Source: Septoria linicola
Taxonomy: Eukaryota > Ascomycota > Dothideomycetes > Mycosphaerellales > Mycosphaerellaceae
NCBI GenBank assembly: GCA_024114885.1
Contig: CP099422.1
Location: forward strand, 1,240,001-1,304,000
Length of the DNA: 64,000 bases
Direction of reading: 5' to 3'
In this document: piece after piece, positions 1-13,278 of the stretch
Layout of the letters: every line of letters starts with the position of its first letter
How positions within the stretch are numbered: the first letter of the stretch is position 1
Notes under the pieces: model-generated
Databases searched by the model: none
The model's input: only the letters and a program-made list of their open reading frames with translations
What the model was told of the DNA's origin: nothing
Program-made: the position numbers and the translations under genes

Positions 1-625
1 AAGGCTAGTCCGTAGATATGTCAGGAGAGCGTCGGCCATGTTGGAGCTCTTGATGAGTTACCGTTAATGCTTCTTGAACATGAGTCGCTTCCCTCATAAT
101 TCTTCTCAGGTACCCCACTTTTGTTATTGCCTAAGGCTTCACTTTTGGATGTTTCGGGTCATACATCTCTCTCGCGGTGGCCCTTCGAGGTTACTTATTC
201 CACATAGAGGCACAGAGGAAGAATAATGGCACACATCGTAGTCATTTCATTATATTAACACTGCCGCCCGACAGCACGTCTAACAACGCCAGCGAGCAGC
301 CTATTCCTGTTGTTCGTGAACCAAGAGAGTGACACAGCCCGCTGTAACAAAGCTACTTGTCCCGTCTTTGCTTTTCCAACCAAGCCAGTTGCTTCGTTCG
401 AACTGACACGCACCCACAGCATATCATCCTACATTGAGCGGCTTTGATGCAGATATCGAACTCCGTGAACTCCCAGCACCAGTCAAAAGCTGATGGCTTT
501 GTCGGACCCACCCTGCGCCTGATCTTTTTCCCCTTGCTGCTAGCATATCTGCGGAACTATGGCACTACACTTCATCAGAAGTCAGTATGGTCTCAAATGT
601 CTCAACTGGATCTCTGTGCGGAGGT
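1..625. other. 3' flank of csmB-like gene, no gene seen
   Basis: This stretch lies downstream of the minus-strand chitin synthase stop codon. Open frames here are short, overlap on both strands and show no recognisable domain. It presumably holds the 3' untranslated region of the chitin synthase and intergenic DNA. Confidence 0.5.
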
Positions 626-3600
626 TCACTCACTGTTCGCAAGCTCAACGTCGATCTGCTGGTCAAGGAAGGCCCTCTTGTCGCCGACCAGTTGACATTG
701 AAGCTTCTGCTCAGCCAAGGCTTTCAGTTGCTTTTTTGTGACACTATCCATGTCAACTTCACTTAAACATTCGCGAACAGCCATGACGATGGCGTCGTTT
801 GTCGGGCCTTGCGTCTGGAAACCGTGCAGCGATTGAGGGTTGGTGCTGCCAGGACGGCTTCCATATTGGTATCCACCGCCCAATGGTGAGCGCGCTCGTT
901 GTTGGTAGAGTGGTGGTGATTGCATTCCGCCCATCAGGTTGTCAGTAGACTGGTGCTGCGGACTGTATTGTGGTCGGTAGTTATCGCTCATACCACCCAT
1001 AGACATCAGGCGCTGCTGCGACTCCTGGGGTACAGGCTGGTCGTGGTAGCGGCCAGTCATCTGCGAGAAGGTGGACTGTCTTCCAAGAGGACCGTTGTAT
1101 GGCCCAGGTGACTGCGGGGGTCTGAAGGACTGGTTGTGGTGTGGGAAACCAGCGAGGATAGTCGAAGCAGGCTTGACGCTGGAGTAGACGGATCGCATAT
1201 CATCCATCTCGTAACCTCCCGAATCGTACATGTTCATGTCCTTCTCTTCCACCATGCGACGGCCCGGCAGGCTGTTGGCAGTTGCGTAGTCGTCCCAGCG
1301 CTGGAGCGGAATGCTGCGAGGATCGAAACCTTCATCATCAACAGCAATGAGTCTCTTGTCACCCTTTTCGCCGACGACGACACGAGTGTTACCCCACGAG
1401 AAGTCATCCTGCTTCCAGAAAGAGTACACTGGGAGTACGAACGACCAGATAGGGTAAGCCATGATGTAGATAATCATCCATCCGATGTGCTGCCACTGTC
1501 TCTTGACCAAGAAGATGATTGCTTGCAGACCATACACAGCCGCAAGCATAATAATCGAGATCAGAGGGAATTGTCCAGTGCCGGAGGCAACCGTGTAGAC
1601 GAGATAGACCAGGTAAGCACAAGTAGCTGGCAGGATGACGGTACCGAAGAGATCGATGAACACGACGAACCTCATGCTGAAACAGCAGAAGCCACACAGG
1701 TCAACCTGCATCATCTCAGCCAGATTGTGAATAGTCGAGTTGATCCAGCGACGACGCTGGGAAAGGAGCACACTCCATTGAGACGGAGCCTCAGTGAGCG
1801 CGTAAGCGTCCGGCAAGAACTTGTACGACATGGATGGGAAGTGCTTGCACATGATGGTCGTCAAGTAACGATCCTCTCCGAGTGATAGCAAGTTCTTCTT
1901 GTGCAGAGTGTCGATGTTGTTGTCTGCGTACTCTGCAATGATCTTGTCTGCGATGATGAGAGGTCGTCCTTTGTCGGATGTACGTAACCGGTACATGCAG
2001 AAACTGCGGTGTCTGTTAGCAGGAGAACGACGTGAGATCATGGGTAGGCATGGTACTTACCATCCAGGCAAACAAGTAACACTGCCGAACAAACTTTCGA
2101 AAGCCTTTGCCAAGTGGTGAGAAATGTAGTATTCGTACACCTGAATCATGGTCCACCAAGAGCGTTCTTCGTTTTCCAGGGATGTTTCGCCACAAATACC
2201 GGCAATCTTTGAATCATTTGCACAAGCCGAGACCAATCTGTTTAGAGAATCTTCCTTAACCTTGGTATCGGCATCGACCATGAACAGGTATTCGTACAGT
2301 TCCGGATCAACACCGATAATGTTGTTGATTTGATGGAACATCTCGAGCTCTAATGGGTTCATAGCGCTGCGGTGATGTACGCGATTCAGGAAGCTCATCA
2401 GCAAGATCTGCGAATCACGCTTACCACGATTGCCAGGCTTCGACTTCTGCTGTTCGGACTCTTTGCCAACCTTAACAACAACGATATATGGGACAACGTT
2501 GCCCTCATATTCGTACAGACCAGAGTAAACTTTGCCGTAGTTGAGCTGTTCGCCGCCGAGTCCGAGTGACTTGAATGGCAGAGCAGGAGGATCGATCTTT
2601 GGGTCAACACCAAGGATATCGAGGACGATTTTCGGGGTAGGGCGGTCGTTTCCACCTCCGACAATCATTCCGTCACAGATGACACAGATCAGCTTCCGCT
2701 TGTTGTCATAAGCCAGGGCAGTGAGGGAATCAAGGCCTTTTCGGAGGGAATCCTCGCCCTCAGTGTAAGCAGGGACCTGGCAGATTACAAACTTGTCCTG
2801 CTGTGATGGCCTCTTCTTTGAGCCGAGCTGGAGTGCAGCCAAGAACTTGATCAGGATCACAGCACACAGGATGATAGTAAAACCCAACAGGATGTAGTTA
2901 TTGACCTGGCATTTGGCACTCTGACGGAAGTCCACATCGCCAATGTAGAACATGTTATTCATGCAGTTCATGCTGTTCGTGCGGGTCGAGAAGTTGAGGT
3001 TGTTGTTCCAATCGTCGGTGATATCTCCACCAGGGTTGTTGGTGATGAGGGTTTCCACGTCGTCTGGGAAGAAACTGTAACTAGCAAGGTTGTTCTGTCG
3101 GTCGAGGGTGTAAAAGTAGTCCGTCAGGTCATAGATTTTCTTGTCGATGATGACCCACTTGCGACTATACTTCTCGCCATCGCTGGTGACTGTGGACTTC
3201 TTGTACACAAGCTGGCCCTTGTAGTATTCCTTCATGCGTGGCAGGAAATCATCGACATACCAGTTAATGCTATTCAACTTCGTCGTCGTATCCGGCTGGA
3301 ACTGCGGACCCGAGACGTGTTCTGCTTGAGGGTAGAGGAGTGTGGTATTGCTTGAAAGCTGGATGGAGGTAGAAGTGACTAGACCAGGGCAGGCCACAGT
3401 AAGCGGAGGAACAATGTAGCTGGTCACATCGGCGCCTCCGAATGGCTCCATGTTTTCAGTGGTGGTCTCGATGTTGGAATCAGAATGCTGAAGCTTGTAG
3501 AACTTGGTGAGGTCGTAGACGCCACCACGGAAGGAGACATAGAAGTCGGCGTCTCCTTGGTGGTATGAAACTTCCTTGCGGTTCCATGCCTTGTCCCGGT

Positions 3601-6041
3601 TCGGACACAGCAGCTTTCCAAAGGCGATGATGTAGAAGACAACAGTGGCGTTGATCAATGCAATCAGCATCACCAATGCCACCTTTTCTCTCCAGGCTTG
3701 TCGAATATCCTTGCGCTTCATGCGTCCAATACTGCTTAGCAGGAACGAGGGAATCCACCACGTCAAAGCCCAGACCATGGCTACCCAGAGCTTTCGGCCC
3801 TTTGTGACCTTTTGCACGATAAGCTCCTTACCAGCGGCCTGTTCGGCGTCAATCTCGCCTTCGAAACCGATATAGTTGCGCTTGTCGTCTCCCTTGAAGC
3901 CGAGGCCATAGTCACCTCCACTTGTGCTACGCATGGTGTGAGCTGCAGTCGGTGCCAGTGATTTGGCTCCCATTCTGCTGGGTGCCACTTGGCTCGGGTT
4001 CCGACCGGGGATGGTCTCACGACTGCCATCTTCGAAGAAGCCATTACCCATGCCTGGCGGATTGTTGTAGCTGTCCATGCCGCCTGCACCGACTAGACCT
4101 CCTAGCATCCCGGAAGCTGTCATATCGTCTGCTGGTTTCATATCGAGCATACTTTCTGCTTCCCAGTATGCGTTCTCTCGCATCCAGATGCGCTCGTGGC
4201 CAACCATGACTTCTCCGTTACTCCAGCCGCGTTCCATGATCCAGCTCTCGACGCCTTCTCGTCCATCCTGACACCCAAGACGGCGGTAGCGGTCCACGAA
4301 CTCTTCGACATCAAAGTCCGCGGTAAAGTCGAGCTGCTTCGTCCTGTAATTCGCCCACTCGGCGAGACGCCAACTTCGAATCTGGCTCGACACGCTGCCG
4401 GCAGACCAAGGCACAGCACCTGGTGCGACATTTGCAAACCGTTCTGGTCGATCATCGGAGGGATGCAGGCACAACTGGAACCATACTCGACTGCTTCCGA
4501 GCGTGTTCATGAGGTTGAATCGACCAGTCGATCCAAGACCGATGCCTTGTCCAGAGATTGGATAAAGAATCTGTCGGAGGAAGCTGTCCTCTTCCGTCTC
4601 AACTCCGACCTTTTCGAGCACACCTTGGCGGCGGTCCGATTGAACCTCGCGTTCCCGGAAAGCCTGGCTATCGATTCCTAGATCTGCCTGTGACTTCGAA
4701 ACAGCCGCATCCATCTCTTTGATTACAGATGCGCCGGTAGAGCTGATCTCCAGGCCATCTTCCTTCATCTCCAGATTGATGCCCACTGAATCGTCGAACA
4801 CTGTCTTCAAGCTCACAGCCTTTCCGAGGGTCTGGCTGGGAATTTCGATGACAGTGATGCTGACACTGTCCGCATCATCTGTACTAGGCGGTGTCATGGC
4901 ACCATTGTCACTACCACTGCTTGATCCAATGGCCCGGCCGTTGCGAATGTCGTTCCTGATCGATTCATTGGCCTGAAGCATTACCCAATCGACCAGAGCT
5001 TCGTAAAGTGCCCCAATGAGTATCTCGCGATCTTCCGTGACGCATTTCTTGAGAAGTACGTCCTCATCAATATCAAGCAAGCCAGCGACTTCTTCACATA
5101 CGGCAATCAGCTCCTCTTGCTCAATGAGGTATCCTGTGGCATCGCCAAGGCGAAGGATTGCAGTCAAAACTGCGAGAAGGCTTCGCAAACTCTTGCCCTT
5201 GATGCCAATAGCCTTCAAGGACTCTCGAAAGTCCTCTGCTGCTGCTGCATCATCTGCCGCCGGAAGGAATGTGGGGGCCTCGTACGTCTCCGACTTTCTA
5301 AGCAATGCATACTCATGTGGTCGCTTGAGCGAAAGGAACTCCCTTTCTTGCTCGGATTGTGCGTGAAGTAGGTAGTAGAAGACATCGAATGCTCGATAGC
5401 CTGGCTCGGCGGGAACATTGACCAGTCCAGCTTGCGTGTCAATGCCAGATGCTGACAGGCTAATTGATGCGCCCGTAATCTCGCCAGTCAGTGCTAGCGT
5501 GAAGCTGGCAGCGAGTGCCGAATATCGTGGAAGGGACGGATTAAATGGTGTTACTGTACGTAAGAACGGCTTCAAGGCGTCCAATGCAGTATAGAAAGTG
5601 CCCGGAACACTGAGAGGAAGTGCGGAGGCGAAGGGTGCGAATAGCGATGGTGTTGACTGGTGCAGGGAGCTGTGATACATGTCAGCATGTTTCGCCACAT
5701 CACCAAGTCTGATATAGCACATACCCAAGAACAATGCAGGCGTCCTCTGCTCTTCTCCGGGCGTGCTCCCAAGTTCTTCTCGCGAGCTCAGAGTCAACGG
5801 TGCCGCCATATCTGCCATCAGGACCAGTACTGCAACCTGTCATCCACGTATTGACGACGAGGCTAGTGCTGGACTCTAACGAGTACGGGGCGCCCTCCTT
5901 GAAGCAGCCGTGAAGAGCATTGAGCAATGTCGTGGTCGAGACCTGAGATGAAGCTTGATTCTGCTGCATAGTGTTTGTTCTCCCTGGCACGGGTGACGAT
6001 GCATTGGAATATGTAGACATGCGGTAGCCATGTTGCGCCAT
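626..6041 (-). CDS. csmB: Class VI/VII chitin synthase with degenerate myosin-like domain
   Basis: Membrane enzyme that polymerises N-acetylglucosamine from UDP-GlcNAc into cell-wall chitin. I read three exons, 6041-5725, 5669-2061 and 2003-626, giving 1767 aa in one continuous frame. The 55-bp and 57-bp introns start GTATGT and GTAAGT and end CACAG and CGCAG. The N-terminal ~750 residues resemble a myosin motor but contain no P-loop, as expected for the csmB type. A membrane segment and a cytochrome-b5-like domain (about residue 819) follow, then the chitin synthase 2 catalytic region with EDRYLTT and the hallmark QRRRW (about residue 1391). Several C-terminal membrane segments and a DEK_C-type tail (ends at NSE) finish it. 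The start Met opens a conserved-looking MAQHGYR leader. It is divergent from csmA at 7620, an arrangement known in many filamentous ascomycetes. Class VI versus VII is a naming matter. Confidence 0.93.
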
Positions 6042-7619
6042 GTTTGCTATGGATGTATGCCCTCTCGGGGCGGCTGCAGAGTTCGTGAACCGCTGATGTT
6101 GTGTTCTTGCCTCGCGAGGCTATCGTTGGGCAGTTCGGAAGGTGTGGCTCTTTCTCAACAGGAGTCGTGACTCGGATGCTTCGGCGGGCGCTCCTCTGAA
6201 CGAACGTCGGCTGCTCGAAAGCAAAGGTCACTGTCGTCAAGCGAATGTATGGTATAGTACAGATGGATAGCCAGGAGAATGAGATGAGGTTTAGTGAGAC
6301 GAATGGCGAGAGAAAACAGTTCCCGTCGTCGAAGTAATCCACGTAGTCCGCAGCAGACGCGCTCCATCGAATCAAGAGGAACACAAAGCGGAGCACAGAA
6401 ACGTGGCTAAGCTTCCACCCCAGGGGCCGGACTTGCGCAGTTGTGCCAAGCTCAGTCTCAACGGCCATCACGAACCTTCGCATCCGCGCAGCAAAATCGG
6501 GACGAAAGCTACCGATGGCGACAGAAACACGACCACGAAATGCTCAATACTCCGCACGCCTCGTCCTCATATTCCATCATCACCAGACATACCACTTGTT
6601 GCTGCATCGACGTTGTGCTCGTATTCAACTTTGTCCACAGCCCAGGTTCTGCAAGACGGCGGTGGCGAAACATCGCGAATAGCTTACGCTTGGCCTATTT
6701 TTGCTACAGCATGCATGAACGTGTAGGAGGTAAACAGCTCCAGCTTACAAGCTCTTTTTGGAGCATCTTACGCGTCCTCCAATGTTTACGGCTGCCAATC
6801 CACACCTGCCAGACTTGCCGAGCACTCTACCTGCGTGGCAATACTGTGTAGACCATGCATCATAGACTTCGTTGACCATTCCGGCCGTTGTTCTCGAAAC
6901 CGTACAGAGTGGGCCTTTGGCAGGGAGGCATGACAGCGCGGTAGGCGATCCCGCCGAACCCCAGCGCGAATCTACACGAGTGGATTAGCTTTTTTGTTGG
7001 CGTCGAAACCACCTGCAGCCAGGCTCCGCAGGGTAGAGGCGCCACCATGTAGGTTGTCGCGAACGCGTTGTTGTCGGGTATCAAACACAGCAGCACAGCA
7101 GACATGTTGTGTGCGAGCCGGAACTCGTGGCAAGGTCGCATCCAGTCTGGTCGAGTCTCGTGAGCCGTTGTGCGGATGACGCTGGTGACATGCCACTGCG
7201 AGAAGCGATCGAGGCGGGATCGTGTGCTAAAAACTGAATTGCCTAGAAGAGTCAAGCCGTTCCGTTAAGGAGGCGCTGACAAGGGTGGGCTGCTGCGAGG
7301 CTGCTTCGCCTCTGTGTTTCTTGTGGTCTCCGTGTACCGTGTCTCCGTCTTCTCAACCACATCTTTGCATTTGCATCTTCATACCACTTCATCTCATTGT
7401 CGTTGTCGACATTTCACAGTCGTTTTTGGTCGGTCGCTCGCTGTGAGGAGATTCTGAAAGAGGGAACGAGACAGACCGGATCATTCCGATTGGCAGCCGC
7501 GTCCACCGTGCCAAAACAATCACTATCGCTGCATCTTCACGCTTCACTCGCCTCACGAGGCACTACTCTATACTGCAGTCGTATTACTGTAACAGGCCCG
7601 AGAGGCCCCGGACCTCACG
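6042..7619. promoter_or_regulatory. Shared intergenic promoter region of the csmB/csmA pair
   Basis: 1.58 kb separates the two divergent chitin synthase start codons. Frames inside are short and unconvincing. The last ~300 bases before the csmA ATG are rich in pyrimidine runs (for example 7315-7400, with many CTTC/TCTC steps), typical of fungal promoters and leaders. Several ATGs precede 7620 (for example 7397), so an upstream ORF in the leader is possible if transcription starts early. I could not define transcription factor sites. Confidence 0.55.
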
Positions 7620-10600
7620 ATGGCCAACAACCAGCAGCAGAACTTGGCGGCGCTGCCCGCCCATTCAATGAGCGATACAAACATCACATCTCACATTGCA
7701 TCGCGTTTTCACCAGCACCTGCCCATCACGACTTTGTCATCTCAAGGATATATTGCCGTCAACACATACAATTCCGCCGCCAAGGGTCCCAATGGAGGCA
7801 AGGAGGGCAGTGCCATGGGCGCTGCTGAGGAGCTCGCGAGTCGCATGTGGACGAGATTGGGCACGCGACAGGAGAACCAGGCCGCCATCTTCCTGTAAGT
7901 GTCATTCGAGGTGTGATCATGCATTCGAGCTGTTTTGCTACGACAAGTGCGCCACAAGCACGTACAAGCACGATCTGTTGCATGTGTCAATTGCTAACAT
8001 TGGACTCAGTGGAGAATCAGGCACGGGAAAGACAACCATCCGATCACACGTCTTGAGCAACCTCCTGCAGTATAGCAGCACGCCTCTATCCAAAAAGCTC
8101 TCCTTTGCCGCATTCGTCTTTGATTCACTCACCACCACGAAGTCGATCACGACTCCTACTGCCTCGAAAGCCGGTCTGTTCTTCGAGTTGCAGTATGACA
8201 CGAACTCATCCATCCACCCTACACTTATCGGCGGTAAGGTTCTGGATCACAGACTTGAGCGTAGCCGAGTGGCAATGGTGCCACCAGGAGAGCGTAACTT
8301 TCACATTCTCTACTACCTGCTAGCGGGAACGAGTCCTGCTGAGAAAGAGCATCTCGGTCTCGACCTCAATGGGGGCATCGCATCTGGCGTGGCAAACAGG
8401 ACTTCAGTCGGCAACGGCCTGAAGAGGTGGCGATACTTGGGACATCCTTCGCAGTTGAAAGTCGGCATCAACGACGCTGAAGGCTTTCAGCACTTCAAGA
8501 CTGCTCTGCGCAAGCTGGAGTTCCCTCGAGAGGAGATTGCCCACATGTGTGAGGTTCTTGCAGCCATCCTTCACATCGGCCAGCTGGAGTTCATGACTTC
8601 GCAATCGACCACTCCAGCGCCTGATGAGAGCGGTGGTTATGGCGCCGAGGGTGGCGAGGAAATCACAGTTGTCAAGAACAAGGAGACACTGGTCACAATC
8701 GCTGCTTTCCTGGGAGTCAGTGAAAGGACACTTGAGCAGTCTTTGGGATACAGAACCAAGATTCTGCACCGCGAGCGAGTCACAGTCATGCTAGATCCCA
8801 AGGGCGCTCGCGAGAACGCGGACGAGCTTGCGAGGACTCTGTACAGCTTGTTGGTGGCATTAGTCATGGAGAAGATCAACCAGCGAGTCTGCGCCATCGA
8901 GGATCAGGTGGCCAACACGATTGCAATTGTGGACTTCCCAGGTTTCGCGCAGGCATCGTCCACTGGCAGCGTTCTGGACCAACTTTTGACCAATGCGGCA
9001 AACGAATCGCTGTACAACTTTTGCCTTCAGAGCTTCTTCGAACGAAAGGCTGAGCTTCTGGAGACTGAGGAAGTGCAAGTACCAGCCACGAGCTACTTCG
9101 ATAACAGCGATGCTGTGAAGGGACTGCTGAAGGCTGGAAACGGCGTTCTCGGCATTCTCGATGACCAGATGAGGCGTGGCAAGACTGACCTACAGTTGCT
9201 CGAATCACTGCATAGGCGCTTCAATGGCAAGAATCCTGCGATTGAGGTGGCTAGTCCGACGGTGGTGCTGCCAGGCACTAACTTCCAGACTCCCAACCAA
9301 CACCCCAAGTTCACCGTCAAGCACTTCGCAGGCGAAGTCGAATATCCCGTAGACGGCCTGCTCGAGGAGAACGGCGAGGTAATCTCTGGCGACTTGATGA
9401 ATCTCGTGAGCTCAACGTCAAGTTCCTTCGTTTCAGAACTCTTTGGGCAAGAGGCTTTGAACAAGACATTGCATCCTCACGACCGCAATGCCGTGACGCA
9501 AGCATCCGTAGCTTCGAAGCCGTCGCGCATGCCTAGCACTGTCCGAAGAAAGGGCAGCAGACCTGCACGCCTCCAGCAGCGTGACGAAGATGCAAGCGAC
9601 GAAGGCGGCAGAACGAAGAGCTTCTCGCGCTCTAACAACGGCCCATCAGATGCACAACAGGGAGCTGCTGCGCAGTTCCTGGCATCACTGGATATCATCA
9701 ACAGGGCTTTGACTGCGCCGAACACGAACCCTTACTTCTTCTTCTGCCTGAAACCAAACGATCGCAGAATCGCAAATCAATTCGACAGCAAATGTGTGCG
9801 AACACAGATCCAAGTTCTCGGCATCGCCGAGATTGGTCAAAGGCTCAAGAATGCCGACTTCAGCATTTTCATGCCCTTCACAGAATTCCTTGGAGCTGCC
9901 GAGGGAGAAGTGTCAATTGTTGGCAGCGACCGAGAAAAGGCAGAGCTCATTCTTGACGACAAGAGCTGGCCAAATAATGAAGCTAAGGTTGGCACCACGG
10001 GCGTTTTCCTCAGCGAGCGCTGCTGGAGGCAGATCACTAATGCCCCAGAGCTTGGTGAAGTACCCCCCAGCGCACCGTATGGAGATGACTCCTATGCAAA
10101 CTCCGGCATGCTCACGCCCGACGCCAAGAGAGGATTCGGGGACTCGAAAGTGCATCTGCTGCAGACTCCTGGCTCCGGCTACCTCGACGACAAGGCCGCT
10201 GGATACTTTGGAAGCAGAGACATGGATGCCAAGTCCGAGGCTGGTGCATCTGCTTTCCGCGAAGGCGACATGTTTCGTAACCTGGAGACGCGCTCTCAAA
10301 TGGCAGAAAAGGGCAATGAGATCAAAGCCGCTGAGATTGAAGAGCGACCTGCCTCCGGCAGTCGTGTCCGATGGCTAGTCATGGTTTACTTCTTCACCTG
10401 GTGGTGTCCGGATTTCCTGATCAGAACGGTCGGCCGTATGCCTCGCAAGGATGTGCGCATGGCTTGGCGCGAGAAACTGGCCATCAACATGATGATTTGG
10501 CTATCCTGCGCATTCGTCGTCTTCTTCATGATTGGCTTCCCAGCCCTCATTTGCCCAACTCAGCATGTCTACAGTTTGGAAGAGCTGACATCCTACAATG

Positions 10601-13278
10601 GCAAGGATGACAACTCTGCCTACATCGCGATCCGCGGTGTCGTTTTCGACCTTGACGCATTCATGCCTGCACACTATCCCTCGATTGTTCCACAGTCGGC
10701 GCTCAAGAAGTACGCTGGAACTGAAGCCACCAATCTCTTCCCTGTTCAGGTCTCGGCCATGTGCCAAGGACAGACTGAAGATGGAATCGATCCTGCTGTT
10801 CAGTTGAGCTTCGTTACATACAACTACAGTGGATCGACCGCATCCGTCAGCGCTCAGGACACGAACGCGCAGTACCACGACTTCCGGTGGGCGACGAACG
10901 ACTCGCGGCCAGCTTGGTTCATCGAGCAAATGATCATGCTGCAGGGACACTACTTCAAGGGCCACATTGGATACTCTCCACAATACCTGAAGACTCTCGC
11001 GGACAAGCAAAACTACATCGCTTATATCAATGGTCGCGTCTATGACTTTACTGATTACATTGCTGGCGGTAGGGCGCCGCAGTACCCACCAGGCACTGAC
11101 AGGCCGTCGACGGCACCAGACTCGAACTTCATGGCTGATGTCGTGGTTGATCTGTTCCAGCAGCGCTCTGGTCAAGATGTCACAAAATATTGGGACGCTT
11201 TGAACATAGATCCTGGCCTCCGGAATCGCATGGAGACCTGCATGAACAACCTCTTCTACGTTGGCGACCTCGACACGCGAAGCAGTCCACAGTGTCAGTT
11301 CGCAAAGTACATCCTCTTGGCAATCTCGCTTCTGCTCGTCTCGGTCATCTGCTTCAAGTTTCTGGCAGCGTTGCAGTTTGGCAAGAAGAACGTCCCGGAA
11401 AACCTCGACAAGTTTGTTATTGCTACAGTGCCTGCGTACACAGAAGACGAAGAGTCCCTTCGTCGTGCTATCGATTCGGCTGCGCGCATGAGGTACGATG
11501 ACAAGCGCAAACTACTGTTCATCATCTGTGACGGTATGATCATTGGTCAAGGCAACGACAGACCAACACCACGTATTGTTCTCGACATTCTAGGCGTTCC
11601 TGAGACAGTCGACCCCGAGCCTCTTAGCTTCGAGTCCTTGGGAGAGGGCATGAAGCAGCACAACATGGGCAAGGTCTATTCTGGTCTCTACGAGGTGCAA
11701 GGTCATATTGTGCCCTTCATTGTCATCGTCAAGGTTGGAAAGCCCTCTGAGGTCAGCCGACCAGGAAACCGTGGCAAGCGTGATTCTCAAATGATCCTCA
11801 TGCGCTTCCTCAACCGCGTTCACTACAATCTGCCAATGACGCCCCTGGAACTGGAGTTACATCACCAAATTAGGAACGTGATAGGTGTCAATCCTACATT
11901 CTACGAATTCCTCTTGCAGATTGATGCAGATACAGTTGTAGCACCGGACTCCGCCACGCGCTTTGTGTCTGCATTCGTCAACGATACCAAGCTTATCGCA
12001 GTGTGCGGTGAGACTGCGCTCACAAATGCCAAGGCATCCTTCATTACGATGATGCAGGTCTACGAATACTACATCTCACACAACCTGACCAAGGCCTTCG
12101 AGTCGCTATTTGGATCTGTCACCTGTTTACCTGGATGTTTCACCATGTACCGAATTCGCGCTGCCGAGACTGGCAAGCCGCTCTTCGTTTCTCGCGAGAT
12201 CGTCAACGACTACTCCGAGGTGCGCGTCGATACACTCCACATGAAGAACTTGCTTCACCTCGGAGAAGACAGATACCTCACTACGCTATTGATGAAGTAC
12301 CATTCCAAGTACAAGACAAAGTACATCATGCGCGCGCATGCCTGGACCATTGCTCCGGACAGTTGGGCCGTGTTCATGTCGCAGCGTCGTCGATGGATCA
12401 ACAGTACTGTGCACAACCTGATCGAAGTTATTCCACTCCAGCAACTCTGCGGTTTCTGCTGTTTCAGTATGAGATTCGTGGTCTTCTTGGATCTGCTCTC
12501 GACAATTGTGCAGCCTGTCATTGTTGGATACATTGTCTACCTGATTGTGACTGTTGCGAAGAACCCAAGCACTGTACCGGTTACCGCCTTCATTCTCTTG
12601 GGAGCGATTTACGGTCTTCAGGCCATCATTTTCATCGTACGCCGCAAATGGGAAATGGTGGGCTGGATGATTATCTATATGCTTGCCACGCCAATCTTCT
12701 CGTTTGCTCTCCCACTCATCGCTTTCTGGAACATGGACGATTTCTCCTGGGGCAACACGCGTATGGTCACGGGTGAAAAGGGCAAGCAGATCATTGTCTC
12801 CGACGAGGGCAAGTTTGATCCGGATAGCATCCCGAAGAAGAAGTGGGAAGAGTACCAAGCCGAGCTCTGGGATGCTCAGACTCAACGTGACGATGCACGT
12901 TCCGAGATTAGTGGTATCAGCTATGCTACGAAGAGCTGGCACCCTGCTGCGTCGGAATATGGCTACCAGCAGCAGGCCCACATGAGCCAATTGTCTGTAC
13001 CAGGGATGCACCCCAACGCATCACACATGTCCCTGGCCTACTCTGACAACGGAATGCCAATGGGTGCGCGATCTGATTATGGCGATATCTCGTCTGACAT
13101 ACCAAGCGACGACGCCATTTTGGCTGAGATCCGCGAGATCTTGCGCACCGCCGATTTGATGAGCGTCACAAAGAAGAGCATTAAGGCCGAATTGGAACGA
13201 CGCTTCCAGGTGCCAATGGACTCTAAGAGACAATACATCGGCAGCGCGACTGAAGCAATCTTGAGTGGGCAGCTTTAG
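7620..13278 (+). CDS. csmA: Class V chitin synthase with N-terminal myosin motor-like domain
   Basis: Chitin synthase acting at hyphal tips and septa, with a motor-like domain that in Aspergillus binds actin. Two exons, 7620-7894 and 8010-13278 (1847 aa). The 115-bp intron begins GTAAGT, has GCTAAC before its end and stops at CTCAG, and the splice rebuilds the P-loop GESGTGKT (about residues 93-100). Switch II reads DFPGF, but switch I is poorly conserved. Two membrane segments lie near residues 878 and 920. A cytochrome-b5-like domain follows (about 955-1030), then a membrane segment (about 1193) and the family-2 glycosyltransferase core with EDRYLTT (about 1510) and QRRRW (about 1550). Further membrane helices and a DEK_C-type tail (about 1786-1847) end it. 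Length is normal for class V. It forms a head-to-head pair with the csmB-like gene. Confidence 0.95.

Noticed and set aside
1136..1885. 249-codon plus-strand frame
   Set aside because: Antisense shadow of the csmB catalytic exon, with no domain; the minus frame is clearly the coding one.
12286..13011. 241-codon minus-strand frame
   Set aside because: Antisense shadow of the csmA 3' region.
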